Shown: one piece after another, positions 7,621-16,360 of the stretch
Layout of the letters: each line of letters begins with the position of its first letter
Numbering within the stretch: the stretch's first letter is position 1
Assembly (NCBI GenBank): GCA_022827185.1
Contig: JAJDTM010000013.1
Span: 62,001-126,000, forward strand
Source of the DNA: Candidatus Poribacteria bacterium
GTDB lineage: Bacteria; Poribacteria; WGA-4E; WGA-3G
Length of the DNA stretch: 64,000 bases
Reading direction: 5' to 3'
Translations under genes and position numbers: made by a program
Notes under the pieces: generated by a model
The model's database searches: none
Seen by the model: the letters and a program-made list of their open reading frames with translations, nothing else
What the model was told of the DNA's origin: nothing

Positions 7621-10059
7621 TTAGGGATTCATCTCCCAGAGAAGCACAGAACCGTCATGACCACCACTTACAAGGATTTTGCTATCTGGACTGAACGCGA
7701 GGCTATTGACCCAAGATGTATATCCAGTCAGTGTTTTCTTGCATTCGCCAGTGTGGACATCCCATACATGGATCACGGCGGCAGCACAGCCACTTGCGAG
7801 GATTTTTCCATCAGGACTGAACGCTAAACTATATACACACTCTGTATCTACGGTGAAAGTCATCTTGGGTTGCCCTGTTTCTATATCCCATAGATGGATT
7901 ATCCCGTCGTAGTCGTCTCCACTTGCGAGGATTTTACCGTCTAGACTGAACGAGACACCTCTGACCCCTCCTTTATGTCCGGTAAGTACCATTTTATTTT
8001 TCCCAGTTGCAACATCCCAGAGACGAATAGTTCCATCTTCAAGATCGCCACTTGCGAGGATTTTTCCATCAGGACTGAACGATACGGTTGCAACTACGCC
8101 TGTGTGTCCAGTCAGTATTTTTTTCTGTTCGCCGGTGTGTGTATCCCAGAGGCGGATGGTAGTATCTCCACTCCCACTCGCGAGTATATTTCCATCCGAA
8201 CTGAGTGCTATGGTCGCAACCCAACCCGTATGCCCAGTCAGCGTTTTTTTCTGTTTGCCGGTGTGTGTATCCCAGAAGTCAATGCCATTGTCAGTGCCAC
8301 AAAAAAGCGTTTTTCCATCAGGACTAAACGCCAGACTGCGAACAGTATCCTCAAACCCCTCTTTAGACCCATTGAGCGTTTTTATGGGTTGCCTTGTGTC
8401 CACATCCCAGAGACGAATAATTCCCTCGTAGCATCCACTTGCGATAATGCCGCCATTGGGGTTGAACGCTACACTAATGCCCTGCCCCGAATGTCCAGTG
8501 AATGTATGTTTTTCGTCGCCTGTGCGTGCATCCCAGAAGTGGATAGTGCCATCGCCACTGCTACTTACGAGGGTTTTACCATCCGGACTGAACGCTAAAC
8601 CCCAGACATATCGCGTGTGTCCAGTGAGGGTTAACTTGTGTTGCCCCGTGTGCGCATCCCAGAGGCGAATTGTTTCATCTTCAAATGATGAAGTAGCAAG
8701 TATTTTCCCATCAGGGCTAAACGCTAAGCGGCACACATGCTCCTTATACACGGAGAGGCTCATCTTGAACTCGCCTGTGTTTAAGTCGTGGAGGTAGATA
8801 GTGCCACTGGAACTGCCAATAGCGACTGTTTTCGCATCCGGACTGAACGCTGCGGCTACGCCCCCAGTGGAACTGGAGCAATCAGAGTGCATATCGAATG
8901 TTTTCTTGTGTTCACCTGTGTCTGGATTCCACAGCCTGATTTTGTCGTCCCAATTCACACTCACAAGTGTTTCCCCGTCTGGCGTGAATGATAACTTAAT
9001 AGCCCAATCCGAATCATTTGGGAGTGTATACTTCTCTTCTCCAGTGATAGCATCCCATAATAGGATAGGGCCTCGATGACCACCCGCCGCAATTGTTTTT
9101 CCATCGGGACTGAATGCTATGCTTCTGATATAATCTGTTGTAAGCCCAATGAGCGTTTTCCGCGTCCCTGTGATTCTATCATGCAGGGTAATAGTGCTAT
9201 CGCCATTTCCACTCGCTAAGATGCGTCCATCTGGACTGAAGGCAAGGGACAAGACTCCACTCGTATCTCCTGTGATTAGACTGACCTCTTGATGTGCTGT
9301 TACATCGTAAAGCCAAATACCGATATCACTCGCGACAGCGAGAAATTTACCATCAGGCGAATATTGTATATCAGTTACATCCGCTTTACCGAGACGCGCT
9401 TTGGCATCTTCCGGTAGATTCCATTTAGCTATCTGCTGCATAATGTTTTCCGTGAGGTTAGCAGGGAGTTCGACCCCGCCAAGGGTTTTACTAATTATAT
9501 GTTCTTGATCCTTTAAATTTTTTCGGGCACGTTGTAGTCGACTTTTAATGGTGTTCGCGGACACCTCTAAAAATTTGCTAATCTCTTCACAACTCATTTC
9601 CCCAAGGTAGTAAAGGACCATCACCGTACGTTCACTCTCAGGCAGTTTTTCCATGAGTTTTTGCACGATCTGACGTTGATGCTCAACGGCTTCTTTTTCA
9701 CGCTGTTCAGCCGTGTAGTGGACATAATCAGTTTTCTCCAATATTTCTTCACTGGTGGCTTCCAGCGATTGCATATCCAATTGTTTCTTCAGCTGCTTCT
9801 TTCGGAACCATGCTTTGCAAAGCCGGTCTGTGATAACGTAAAGCCATCCGGCAAACTGATTTGGATTTTTTAGCGAGGCAAGTTTTCTGTGTGCCTGCAG
9901 GAAAGCGTCTTGGGTAATCTCTTCCGCGATATGGAAATCCCCGATTTTCCGCCACGCGAGTGCGTGAACGCTTTTTTGGTATTTTTTAACTAACGTGCTG
10001 AACGCAGCCTCATCCCCAGCCAATATACCGTAAATCAATTCAACATCGTCTCTTTCCAT
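7621..10059 (-). CDS. ECF sigma factor fused to 14 WD40 repeats
   Basis: An 812-residue fusion. Residues about 1-90 are sigma-70 region 2 (FHIAEEITQDAFLQAHRKL, GWLYVITDRLCKAWFRKK) and about 134-187 are region 4 (LPESERTVMVLYYLGEMSCEEISKFL, VSANTIKSRLQRARK). A linker with LTENIMQQI leads at about residue 222 into 14 WD40 repeats (GIWLYD to SVLLWE), enough for two seven-bladed propellers. No transmembrane segment is visible, so the propeller should be cytoplasmic. The sigma part is a close paralogue of those at 57307 and 60399, and the propeller resembles the lipoprotein at 1330. C-terminal WD40 extensions are known for some planctomycete ECF groups. The propeller probably replaces an anti-sigma factor as a sensory or interaction module (inference). 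Confidence 0.92.
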   Translation of the reverse strand: MERDDVELIYGILAGDEAAFSTLVKKYQKSVHALAWRKIGDFHIAEEITQDAFLQAHRKLASLKNPNQFAGWLYVITDRLCKAWFRKKQLKKQLDMQSLEATSEEILEKTDYVHYTAEQREKEAVEHQRQIVQKLMEKLPESERTVMVLYYLGEMSCEEISKFLEVSANTIKSRLQRARKNLKDQEHIISKTLGGVELPANLTENIMQQIAKWNLPEDAKARLGKADVTDIQYSPDGKFLAVASDIGIWLYDVTAHQEVSLITGDTSGVLSLAFSPDGRILASGNGDSTITLHDRITGTRKTLIGLTTDYIRSIAFSPDGKTIAAGGHRGPILLWDAITGEEKYTLPNDSDWAIKLSFTPDGETLVSVNWDDKIRLWNPDTGEHKKTFDMHSDCSSSTGGVAAAFSPDAKTVAIGSSSGTIYLHDLNTGEFKMSLSVYKEHVCRLAFSPDGKILATSSFEDETIRLWDAHTGQHKLTLTGHTRYVWGLAFSPDGKTLVSSSGDGTIHFWDARTGDEKHTFTGHSGQGISVAFNPNGGIIASGCYEGIIRLWDVDTRQPIKTLNGSKEGFEDTVRSLAFSPDGKTLFCGTDNGIDFWDTHTGKQKKTLTGHTGWVATIALSSDGNILASGSGDTTIRLWDTHTGEQKKILTGHTGVVATVSFSPDGKILASGDLEDGTIRLWDVATGKNKMVLTGHKGGVRGVSFSLDGKILASGDDYDGIIHLWDIETGQPKMTFTVDTECVYSLAFSPDGKILASGCAAAVIHVWDVHTGECKKTLTGYTSWVNSLAFSPDSKILVSGGHDGSVLLWEMNP

Positions 10060-10206
10060 CAGATATCTCCCTTAATCAATTTAAATAAGGTGACGCGATT
10101 TTACGGTGGGCAGGTTGCATGATTGTCATAAATCGGAAAAAAAGGAGAAAGTAGGCGGTAATTTCTGAATCGCGGATGGTTACAATTACAGATACACTAT
10201 AAATCT

Positions 10207-10270
10207 GCGAGGTTGGGAAACCTCGCCTACCGAGAGGAGCGAGGTTGGGAAACCTCGTCTACCGAGAGGA
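10207..10270. repeat. Two tandem copies of a 32-bp hairpin repeat
   Basis: The unit GCGAGGTTGGGAAACCTCG followed by CCTACCGAGAGGA (first copy; the second has TCTACCGAGAGGA) occurs twice with a 32-base period. Each copy folds into a CGAGGTT...AACCTCG hairpin. It lies between the start of the sigma-WD40 gene and the end of the next minus-strand gene. The hairpin followed by CCTACC is shared in form with repeats at 16.8, 13.7, 38.0 and 60.1 kb. Confidence 0.75.
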
Positions 10271-10314
10271 AAACTATTTCCGAGTTTCCGCGTTTAAAAG
10301 GACTATTATCCCTA

Positions 10315-11262
10315 TTAATCTTCATCTTCGATAGGGATGATGGGAACAACTGTAACAGGAAATGCCGATGGTTTGTAGTTTCCATCTGGTGCTTTTTTGA
10401 TCGGGAATCCGTACTGAGGGTCTGTCAGGAGTTCATAGACTGCAGCATCCTTAGTTCTAACCCGTTCTCTGGTATTCAATTCCCATTCGACTTCGAGTGC
10501 CTCATGTCGTCCTGGAAAGTCCTGTGTCCCCAATATCGATGTCAAAGCCCAGTAGATATACTCCGTAACCATGCAACTATAGTCGCAGGTTTCATCCGTA
10601 TAGTGATACCACGCTTCTGCCGGGTACCCGCTCTTGGGACCACCTTTTGGCACTCGCTTGAAATATCCACCGCGGGCGGCATCCATGCAGTTTGCTAACG
10701 TGGATCCCCGTTCCTCTCCGAACACTTCGGGGTAAGCGTTGGCATAACCGTGTTGTGTGATGGGATGCAGAATTTCCTCTAATGCGCCGTCGTAGTAGTG
10801 GCCATTGGGTGCGTTGATTTTACCATCAACAAGGAAATCCGGTTTGGTTTCTTCGCCATACAAATCTTGACCAAAGTGATAACCTGCCTCTCTTACGAGT
10901 TCCATTTCTAACCGTTCCATCTCCGCCTCTGTTCCGGGCATAATGATGAAGACGTTTCGGCTCACCAAGTGGCTGAGAACCCGCGTGTTGTCAGGAACAC
11001 CATCTTCGTCGTTATCAAGGTATTGTGCCAAAACGCCCGCGGCGTGAGAGAGTTTATTTTCAGGGGTCGTTTGGCTTGCGAAGATGTGCACGCCGAAAAC
11101 GTTGGCATATTTGTCACAGCCGACTTGTCCGAAAGCAGAAAATTCGACCGGTATCTCTGCAATTTGGATTCTCGGTGTTACTTCAATGCTTTCCATTACG
11201 TTGTCGCCAATAATTTGGGATGCTGCAAGGCTCATTAAAGCCAGCATGATACCAGTAGTCAT
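10315..11262 (-). CDS. Secreted protein of unknown function
   Basis: A 315-residue protein I do not recognise. The first 15-20 residues (MTTGIMLALMSLAAS) look like a signal peptide. A segment YLDNDEDGVPDN around residue 85 resembles the acidic Dx[DN]xDG calcium-binding loop found in thrombospondin type 3 and dockerin-like repeats. Later parts are rich in Tyr, His and acidic residues (FGQDLYGEE, HYYDGALEEILHPITQHGY), which suggests a globular extracytoplasmic domain, perhaps metal binding. GGGGAG lies just upstream of the ATG. It is about 50 bases downstream of the MDR dehydrogenase gene on the same strand and could be co-transcribed with it. Confidence 0.7.
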   Translation of the reverse strand: MTTGIMLALMSLAASQIIGDNVMESIEVTPRIQIAEIPVEFSAFGQVGCDKYANVFGVHIFASQTTPENKLSHAAGVLAQYLDNDEDGVPDNTRVLSHLVSRNVFIIMPGTEAEMERLEMELVREAGYHFGQDLYGEETKPDFLVDGKINAPNGHYYDGALEEILHPITQHGYANAYPEVFGEERGSTLANCMDAARGGYFKRVPKGGPKSGYPAEAWYHYTDETCDYSCMVTEYIYWALTSILGTQDFPGRHEALEVEWELNTRERVRTKDAAVYELLTDPQYGFPIKKAPDGNYKPSAFPVTVVPIIPIEDED

Positions 11263-11310
11263 GGCTCCCCTTTCCGCTAAACTTACGCTTTTGCTTATCC
11301 AAAATAGGAG

Positions 11311-12342
11311 TTATGCGAATCGAACACCTAATTTTACATTCTCACCTGGGTCAGTTGCGATCTTCGGATACTCGTCCAACAGATCGTCGAAATCGACAAC
11401 AGGATAGATAACAGGCTCAGACTTCAAGCTGCCATCATAAAGGAGCCGCAAACTGATTTCAAAGAGTCTGCCTTCATTCCAATTTGGGTATTCGGGATTC
11501 GGTTCGCTACAGGCGCGTGAAAAGATAATCGTCGGTCGATTGAAATGCGCTTCGGCACCGAGATCTAACCCAGCTGGGTAGATACCGGGCCATGCACCGG
11601 CAACGACCGTTCCTAAATACGTTACACCGCGGATCGCCGCTTGTAGTGCAGTATGGTGCCCGCTATATTCGATACAAACATCAGCACCACGCTTGTTGGT
11701 CGCTTTTTTAATCTCCAAACCGGCATCGTCTGTTGCGGGATCAATCACCATGTCAGCCCCACATTCAAGTGCCACATTGCGGCGTAATTCGAGCGGATCG
11801 ACACCGATTACAGGACAGGCACCCGCGAACTTGGCAAGCTGCAGTGCCATCAATCCGATGCCGCCGAGTCCAAAGACTGCCACGGCATCCCCGATTCGGA
11901 CATTACCGTCGCGCACCGCACCTAAGGCAAAATCTGTCGGGTCGAGACAGACGGCTGCTTGCCAAGGCACACCGTCAGGTAATTTACGGACCCCTGCTGC
12001 ACCCCAAACATTTTCCTCGCGAAAGGAGCTGTGCCGAAAAACTCGCTCTCCGACCTCAAATTCGGTAACGTCCGCCCCAATCTCGGTTACTTCACCGACA
12101 CACATGTTCCCAAGTCCTGAAGGATAGTGTACCATTCCGGAGGTGTCTGCTTGAAAGACCTTATATTCTCCATCGTAGCCCCCGCGTGGGCCGGCATACC
12201 CCTTATATGATGCCATCTCTGAACCGTGTTTGGCTGCACCAAACTGGCTCTTGACCCGTATTTCGTTGGCTTGTAAGGGTTGACTTTCATATTCTCGGAA
12301 AGCGACCTGTTCTTGTGCCGGTGCAATGAGTTCTCTTGGCAT
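11311..12342 (-). CDS. MDR-family (zinc-type) dehydrogenase
   Basis: A 343-residue medium-chain dehydrogenase/reductase. The N-terminal GroES-like domain includes GSEMASYKGYAGP and GNMCVGEVTEIG. The Rossmann domain carries VAVFGLGGIGLMALQLAKFAG (GxGxxG) and then GVDPLELRRNVALECGADMVID. The classical catalytic Cys at the GICGTD position is replaced (FGAAKHGSE) and the four-Cys structural zinc loop is absent, so catalysis may differ from standard alcohol dehydrogenases. The substrate is unknown. It is 30 bases downstream of the serine hydrolase gene, on the same strand. Confidence 0.85.
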   Translation of the reverse strand: MPRELIAPAQEQVAFREYESQPLQANEIRVKSQFGAAKHGSEMASYKGYAGPRGGYDGEYKVFQADTSGMVHYPSGLGNMCVGEVTEIGADVTEFEVGERVFRHSSFREENVWGAAGVRKLPDGVPWQAAVCLDPTDFALGAVRDGNVRIGDAVAVFGLGGIGLMALQLAKFAGACPVIGVDPLELRRNVALECGADMVIDPATDDAGLEIKKATNKRGADVCIEYSGHHTALQAAIRGVTYLGTVVAGAWPGIYPAGLDLGAEAHFNRPTIIFSRACSEPNPEYPNWNEGRLFEISLRLLYDGSLKSEPVIYPVVDFDDLLDEYPKIATDPGENVKLGVRFA

Positions 12343-12372
12343 ATTGTCTAATTTCCTTTTTTTAATTTGATT

Positions 12373-13662
12373 TCAATCGATGATTGCTTGGTAACTGAGG
12401 ATGCGAATTCTCTCAGCAAGATCACTACCGCCTGGATGCAATTGACACATAAAGATACCGAGCATCTGTTCTTGAGGATCGATAAAGAAACTGGTAAAGA
12501 AGAAACCGCCGCCGTTATATGCGCCTACGGAACCGAGTCGCTTAAGGTTTGATTTGCCGAGAACAATACCAAAACCGAAACCGGATCCGTAGTTAATACC
12601 CATCTCATCAAGCTGATGCGTTGTCATCAACTCAACAGTTTTCCGACTCAACAATCGGCCCCCGTCAAATTCTCCGCCGTTGAGTATCATCTGCGCAAAA
12701 CGGGCATAATCAGAGGCAGTAGAGACTAACCCGGCACCGCCAGAAAAATAGGATTTTGGACCGTTGTATGGATAGTCGGTTGAATAGATCACTGAACCGT
12801 TCACTGTCGGTTCTTTGGATTTTCGCATGATTGGGCCGTCACCGGTTCGTTCATAAACTGTTGCGATCCGTTCACGTTTCGCTTCTGGGATAAAAAAGTG
12901 TGTATCTGTCATACCGAGCGGTTGGAAAATACGCTCAGCAAAAAACCGATCCAGGGGCATCCCAGATACGACTTCAACGAGATAACCGAGTACATCTATG
13001 GATAGACCGTATTCAACAGCTTCCCCGGGTTGATGCAACAACGGGATCGTCGCCAACACTTTCATTTTTTCAGCAAGGGTGCTGTTATCCTGCAGAAGTC
13101 CGTGGGTGATACCTGCATCGTTGTATTGCGGACCGAGTCGTTCATTCCAGTGATACGTTAGACCAGACGTGTGGGTGAGCAGGTTCCAGATGGAAATCTG
13201 TCGTGTTGCTGGGACAGGTGATGCCGCGTTTTCGTCATCCTCCGGTGGTAGTACATACATCTCTTTGAAAGCCGGAATGAACTTTGAAACCGGTTCATAC
13301 AACAGGAAATGCCCTTCCTCATAGAGCATCATCACAGCGACACATGTGATCTGTTTCGTCATTGATGCGATACGGAAAATGGTATCGGGCTTCATCGGTT
13401 TTTCTGCTTCGACATCCATCATACCGTGAGCACCGAGATACGCAATCTTTCCGTGCCTCGCGACCAGTGTAACAGCACCCGCGATTTTCTTTTCAGCGAT
13501 GTGCTTTTCCATGACCCTATCAATTCTTGAGAGTCTTTCGGTAGAGAGCCCAACGGTTTCAGGCACCACCATTGGAAGTCCGCGACTGAAGGCAGATACC
13601 GTTAGAATCAACAAGAACGAGATGTGTACGAAGATCCTACTCGTTTTTTTCACATAAGCCAC
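12373..13662 (-). CDS. Serine hydrolase, beta-lactamase class C/S12 family
   Basis: A 429-residue exported hydrolase with an N-terminal signal peptide (FVHISFLLILTVSAFSRG). The S-x-x-K catalytic motif is SMTK in FRIASMTKQITCVAVMML at about residue 98. The second motif, normally YxN, appears as EYGLSIDVLGYLVEVVSG. A GGG segment (GAYNGGGFFFTSFFIDP) occupies the place of the KTG/HxG motif. Family members include D-aminopeptidases, esterases and penicillin-binding-protein-like enzymes; the real substrate cannot be told from sequence. It heads a minus-strand series that continues into the MDR dehydrogenase and the secreted protein downstream. Confidence 0.85.
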   Translation of the reverse strand: MAYVKKTSRIFVHISFLLILTVSAFSRGLPMVVPETVGLSTERLSRIDRVMEKHIAEKKIAGAVTLVARHGKIAYLGAHGMMDVEAEKPMKPDTIFRIASMTKQITCVAVMMLYEEGHFLLYEPVSKFIPAFKEMYVLPPEDDENAASPVPATRQISIWNLLTHTSGLTYHWNERLGPQYNDAGITHGLLQDNSTLAEKMKVLATIPLLHQPGEAVEYGLSIDVLGYLVEVVSGMPLDRFFAERIFQPLGMTDTHFFIPEAKRERIATVYERTGDGPIMRKSKEPTVNGSVIYSTDYPYNGPKSYFSGGAGLVSTASDYARFAQMILNGGEFDGGRLLSRKTVELMTTHQLDEMGINYGSGFGFGIVLGKSNLKRLGSVGAYNGGGFFFTSFFIDPQEQMLGIFMCQLHPGGSDLAERIRILSYQAIID

Positions 13663-13686
13663 CCTGCAACCTCACTCTTTCTGTGT

Positions 13687-13790
13687 TTACGGCACGACGG
13701 AGCGTGCCTACTACTACTGTTGGTTACGGCACGACGGAGCGTGCCTACTACTACTGTTGGTTACGGCACGACGGAGCGTGCCTACTACTT
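13687..13790. repeat. 37-bp tandem hairpin repeat, nearly three copies
   Basis: The unit beginning ACGGCACGACGGAGCGTGCC, continuing CTACTACTACTGTTGGTT, starts at about 13689, 13726 and 13763, with a period of 37 bases and almost no variation. Each unit contains the palindrome GGCACG...CGTGCC. The array ends right at the stop codon of the DUF1501 gene. Single relatives lie at about 23.65 kb and 37.99 kb. Confidence 0.85.
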
Positions 13791-15230
13791 TTAAGCCAGA
13801 ATGTCGCGGACGACGTGTCCGTGGACATCCGTGAGACGGAAATCTCGACCTTGGAAGCGGTAGACGAGTTTTTCGTGGTTGATCCCGAAGAGGTGCAGCA
13901 TCGTGGCGTGGAAGTCGTGGACATGCACGATATTTTCAACGGCGTTATATCCTAACTCATCGGTGTTACCGTAACTGATACCCCCTTTAACACCGCCACC
14001 CGCCATCCACATGGAGAACCCTTGAATATGATGGTCGCGTCCGGTGCCTTGTGCCATGGGTGTCCGTCCGAACTCGCCGCCCCAGATGACCAAGGTTTCA
14101 TCCAACATGCCACGCTGCTTCAGATCGTTGACAAGCGCGGCGGTTGCCTGATCGACATAGCCTGCGGTCGTCTTGATAGCGTTTTCAATACCACCGTGGT
14201 GATCCCAACCGCGGTGATAGAGTTGGATAAATCGCACGCCGCGTTCGGCTAACCGCCGTGCAAGTAAGCAGTTTGAAGCATAGGAACCGTCCCCCGGTTT
14301 CGCGCCGTACATATCGAGAATGTGCTGCGGCTCTTTAGAGATGTCGGTTAATTCAGGGACACTCGTCTGCATTCGGAACGCCATCTCGTATTGACTGATA
14401 CGTGTCGAGATTGCCGGATCATCAACGGTTTCGTCGAGCATACCGTTCAACGATTGGACGGCATCTACAACATCCCGCTGCTGTTCAGTGTTTACACCGT
14501 CAGGGTTGGTGACATAGTGAACAGGATCACCGGTTGAATGGAACTGGACACCTTGAAATTGACCGGGGAGAAACCCGCTATGCCACTGTCGCGTTGCAAT
14601 CGGTTGGTCCTGTCCACCGCCAGAGGAAACAAGGACGACGTACCCCGGCAAGTTTTCGTTTTCGCTCCCAAGTCCATAGAGCAGCCACGACCCCATGCTC
14701 GGTCTACCAGCGATTGCAGTGCCAGTGTTCATGAAGGTGTGTGCCGGGTCGTGATTAATTTGCTCGGTTTTTAGGGATCGGACAATGCAAATATCGTTGG
14801 CGAGGCTTCCGATGTGTGGGAACGCTGTACTCATCTCCTGCCCGGATTCACCCCACTTTTTGAACTCATGTGTGGGACCGAGGCATTTGAGTGAATTTGC
14901 CTGCCTTTGGAGCTGCGCAATTGGCTGCCCTTCGGTGAAAGACTTCGGCATCGGTTGCCCGTGGAGTTCTGCGAGTTTCGGTTTGTAATCCAAAGTCTCC
15001 AGATGCGAGGGACCGCCTGCCATACAGAGATGGATAATGGTTTTTGCTTTTGGTGGCACATGTGGTTCGGCAATAATTCCCTGCCACCGCTCAATCTCTG
15101 GTGCGGCGTTGATAAGCGCTGGTGTTAGTAGGGATGCAAGCGCGAGTGATCCGACACTCCGCACCGTTTTCCCCAGAAATGTTCGCCTCGTAAGGCGAAG
15201 ATTGGTCTCTTCACGAGTATCTATAGCCAT
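13791..15230 (-). CDS. DUF1501 domain-containing protein, Tat-exported
   Basis: A 479-residue protein of the DUF1501 (sulfatase/alkaline phosphatase-like fold) family, abundant in planctomycetes. It has a twin-arginine signal near its start (RLTRRTFLGK followed by a hydrophobic stretch ending LINA), FHLCMAGGPSHLETLDYKP-type metal-site residues near residue 80, and the C-terminal VIWGGEFGRTPMAQGTGRDHH segment characteristic of the family. I choose the ATG at 15230 because AGGAG lies nine bases upstream; the longer reading from a TTG at 15269 has no such site. These proteins are normally encoded beside a PSCyt1-DUF1549-DUF1553 gene. Here that partner lies 1.7 kb upstream, with three unrelated genes between. 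Confidence 0.9.
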   Translation of the reverse strand: MAIDTREETNLRLTRRTFLGKTVRSVGSLALASLLTPALINAAPEIERWQGIIAEPHVPPKAKTIIHLCMAGGPSHLETLDYKPKLAELHGQPMPKSFTEGQPIAQLQRQANSLKCLGPTHEFKKWGESGQEMSTAFPHIGSLANDICIVRSLKTEQINHDPAHTFMNTGTAIAGRPSMGSWLLYGLGSENENLPGYVVLVSSGGGQDQPIATRQWHSGFLPGQFQGVQFHSTGDPVHYVTNPDGVNTEQQRDVVDAVQSLNGMLDETVDDPAISTRISQYEMAFRMQTSVPELTDISKEPQHILDMYGAKPGDGSYASNCLLARRLAERGVRFIQLYHRGWDHHGGIENAIKTTAGYVDQATAALVNDLKQRGMLDETLVIWGGEFGRTPMAQGTGRDHHIQGFSMWMAGGGVKGGISYGNTDELGYNAVENIVHVHDFHATMLHLFGINHEKLVYRFQGRDFRLTDVHGHVVRDILA

Positions 15231-15295
15231 ACTTAATATCTCCTGTTCATTCAAATCGTCCGTGTCCAATTAAATTTCTCACAATGGACTTAACA

Positions 15296-15841
15296 TTACC
15301 TTTTACTTGCAAAACCTTTGTTAACAAAACGGACCATGAAGTAAACTAACCAAGTCAGTCCAAATACAATGAAAAATGCTTCCAAAAAAGGTTCCTTGGA
15401 ATGATATTTATTGAGTTCTGCTACTACATTAAAGATTCCAGCTAAAATGCCAAATAGAATCGCTAATACAAACGTCACTCTTCCCGCCAAATTTTTTATG
15501 ATATAATTTAAAACGAAGTAAACTAACCAAATCAGCCCAAATACAATGCAAAAACTTATCAAAAATCTATCAATGGAATGATGGCCACGGGGTTCTGCAT
15601 TAAGTATTCCGGCAAAAGTGGCAAATAGGATCGATAGGACAAGCGTCAGCCTGGATACCCCTTTTTTCCAATTGATGAACTTCATTTGTCCTTGCATTTC
15701 TGCGTCAGATTCAGCCTCCTTACTCGTAAACCCCCTTATGAAAGAACTGGAGACACCCGGGCGTAGTAGAGCCATAACCACTACAAGGACACAAAACACC
15801 AAAATCGCAATTACAAGTACACCCAAAAGCAAAAGTGCCAT
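15296..15841 (-). CDS. Membrane protein with duplicated TM-hairpin module
   Basis: A 181-residue integral membrane protein of unknown function. After an N-terminal transmembrane helix (MALLLLGVLVIAILVFCVLVVVM) and a charged loop come two copies of one module: a helix with LVLSILFATFAGILN or FVLAILFGILAGIFN, a short polar loop, then a helix with FCIVFGLIWLVYFVLNYIIK or FFIVFGLTWLVYFMVRFVNK. The same hairpin pattern precedes the HicA-like domain encoded at 16361. The ATG at 15841 is preferred because AAGGTG lies nine bases upstream; a GTG three codons earlier is the alternative. It follows the hicA/hicB pair on the same strand and may belong to that unit (inference). Confidence 0.7.
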   Translation of the reverse strand: MALLLLGVLVIAILVFCVLVVVMALLRPGVSSSFIRGFTSKEAESDAEMQGQMKFINWKKGVSRLTLVLSILFATFAGILNAEPRGHHSIDRFLISFCIVFGLIWLVYFVLNYIIKNLAGRVTFVLAILFGILAGIFNVVAELNKYHSKEPFLEAFFIVFGLTWLVYFMVRFVNKGFASKR

Positions 15842-16002
15842 GATAAACACCTTTTTACAAACGGACTTTCCTCATCTCGGCGCGGTTAACAGGATCTTTA
15901 TTATCCACGCGCCATCATGCGCGGGGTTATGAATCAACCTTTTTTTCATGTCAACACAGAACCCCTAATCTGACCGCGACCAGATCGTTCTGATTTGCGA
16001 GT

Positions 16003-16356
16003 TCAATTCGTGTTGTCTGTTCCATTTTTAATGCCCTGCCGGACAGCATGACTGAGAATATCCGCTGCCCATTGGTCAAGATCTTTTCCACTGGCTTCCG
16101 CAGCTTTTGCAATGGCTATATGGATGTCTGGCGGAATTCGTAACCTTAACTTTCCAGAATATGGCTTTTGCGGCGGCTTATTCAGTTTCTTACAGGTTGC
16201 CAGATAATCTTCTACAGATTCTTCAAAAGCCGCTTGAAGTTCAGGAGCAGTGTCGGCGTGAAACCCGACGATGTCGGTGATTCCTGCGATATGGCCGACG
16301 AGGCATCCATCTTCTTCGCTCTGCTCAATATGTGCGATATACCCCTTGTACTCCAT
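16003..16356 (-). CDS. hicB: HicB-like antitoxin
   Basis: A 117-residue HicB-family protein. The N-terminal half is the degenerate RNase H-like HicB fold (YKGYIAHIEQSEEDGCLVGHIAGI, then AFEESVEDYLATCKKLNKPPQKPYSG). The C-terminal half is a ribbon-helix-helix DNA-binding segment (LRLRIPPDIHIAIAKAAEASGKDLDQWAADILSHAV). In HicAB systems this protein neutralises the HicA ribonuclease and represses the operon. It starts four bases after the stop codon of the HicA-like gene, the usual hicA-hicB order. A chromosomal stray copy that regulates something else is the alternative. Confidence 0.9.
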   Translation of the reverse strand: MEYKGYIAHIEQSEEDGCLVGHIAGITDIVGFHADTAPELQAAFEESVEDYLATCKKLNKPPQKPYSGKLRLRIPPDIHIAIAKAAEASGKDLDQWAADILSHAVRQGIKNGTDNTN

Positions 16357-16360
16357 ACGG

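Noticed and set aside
7975..8598. A 207-residue plus-strand ORF.
   Set aside because: It is antisense to the WD40 repeats of the sigma fusion and reflects their repeated codons; no ribosome binding site or family signature.
13687..13790. CRISPR array.
   Set aside because: The period is 37 bases with no variable spacers; it is a simple tandem hairpin repeat.
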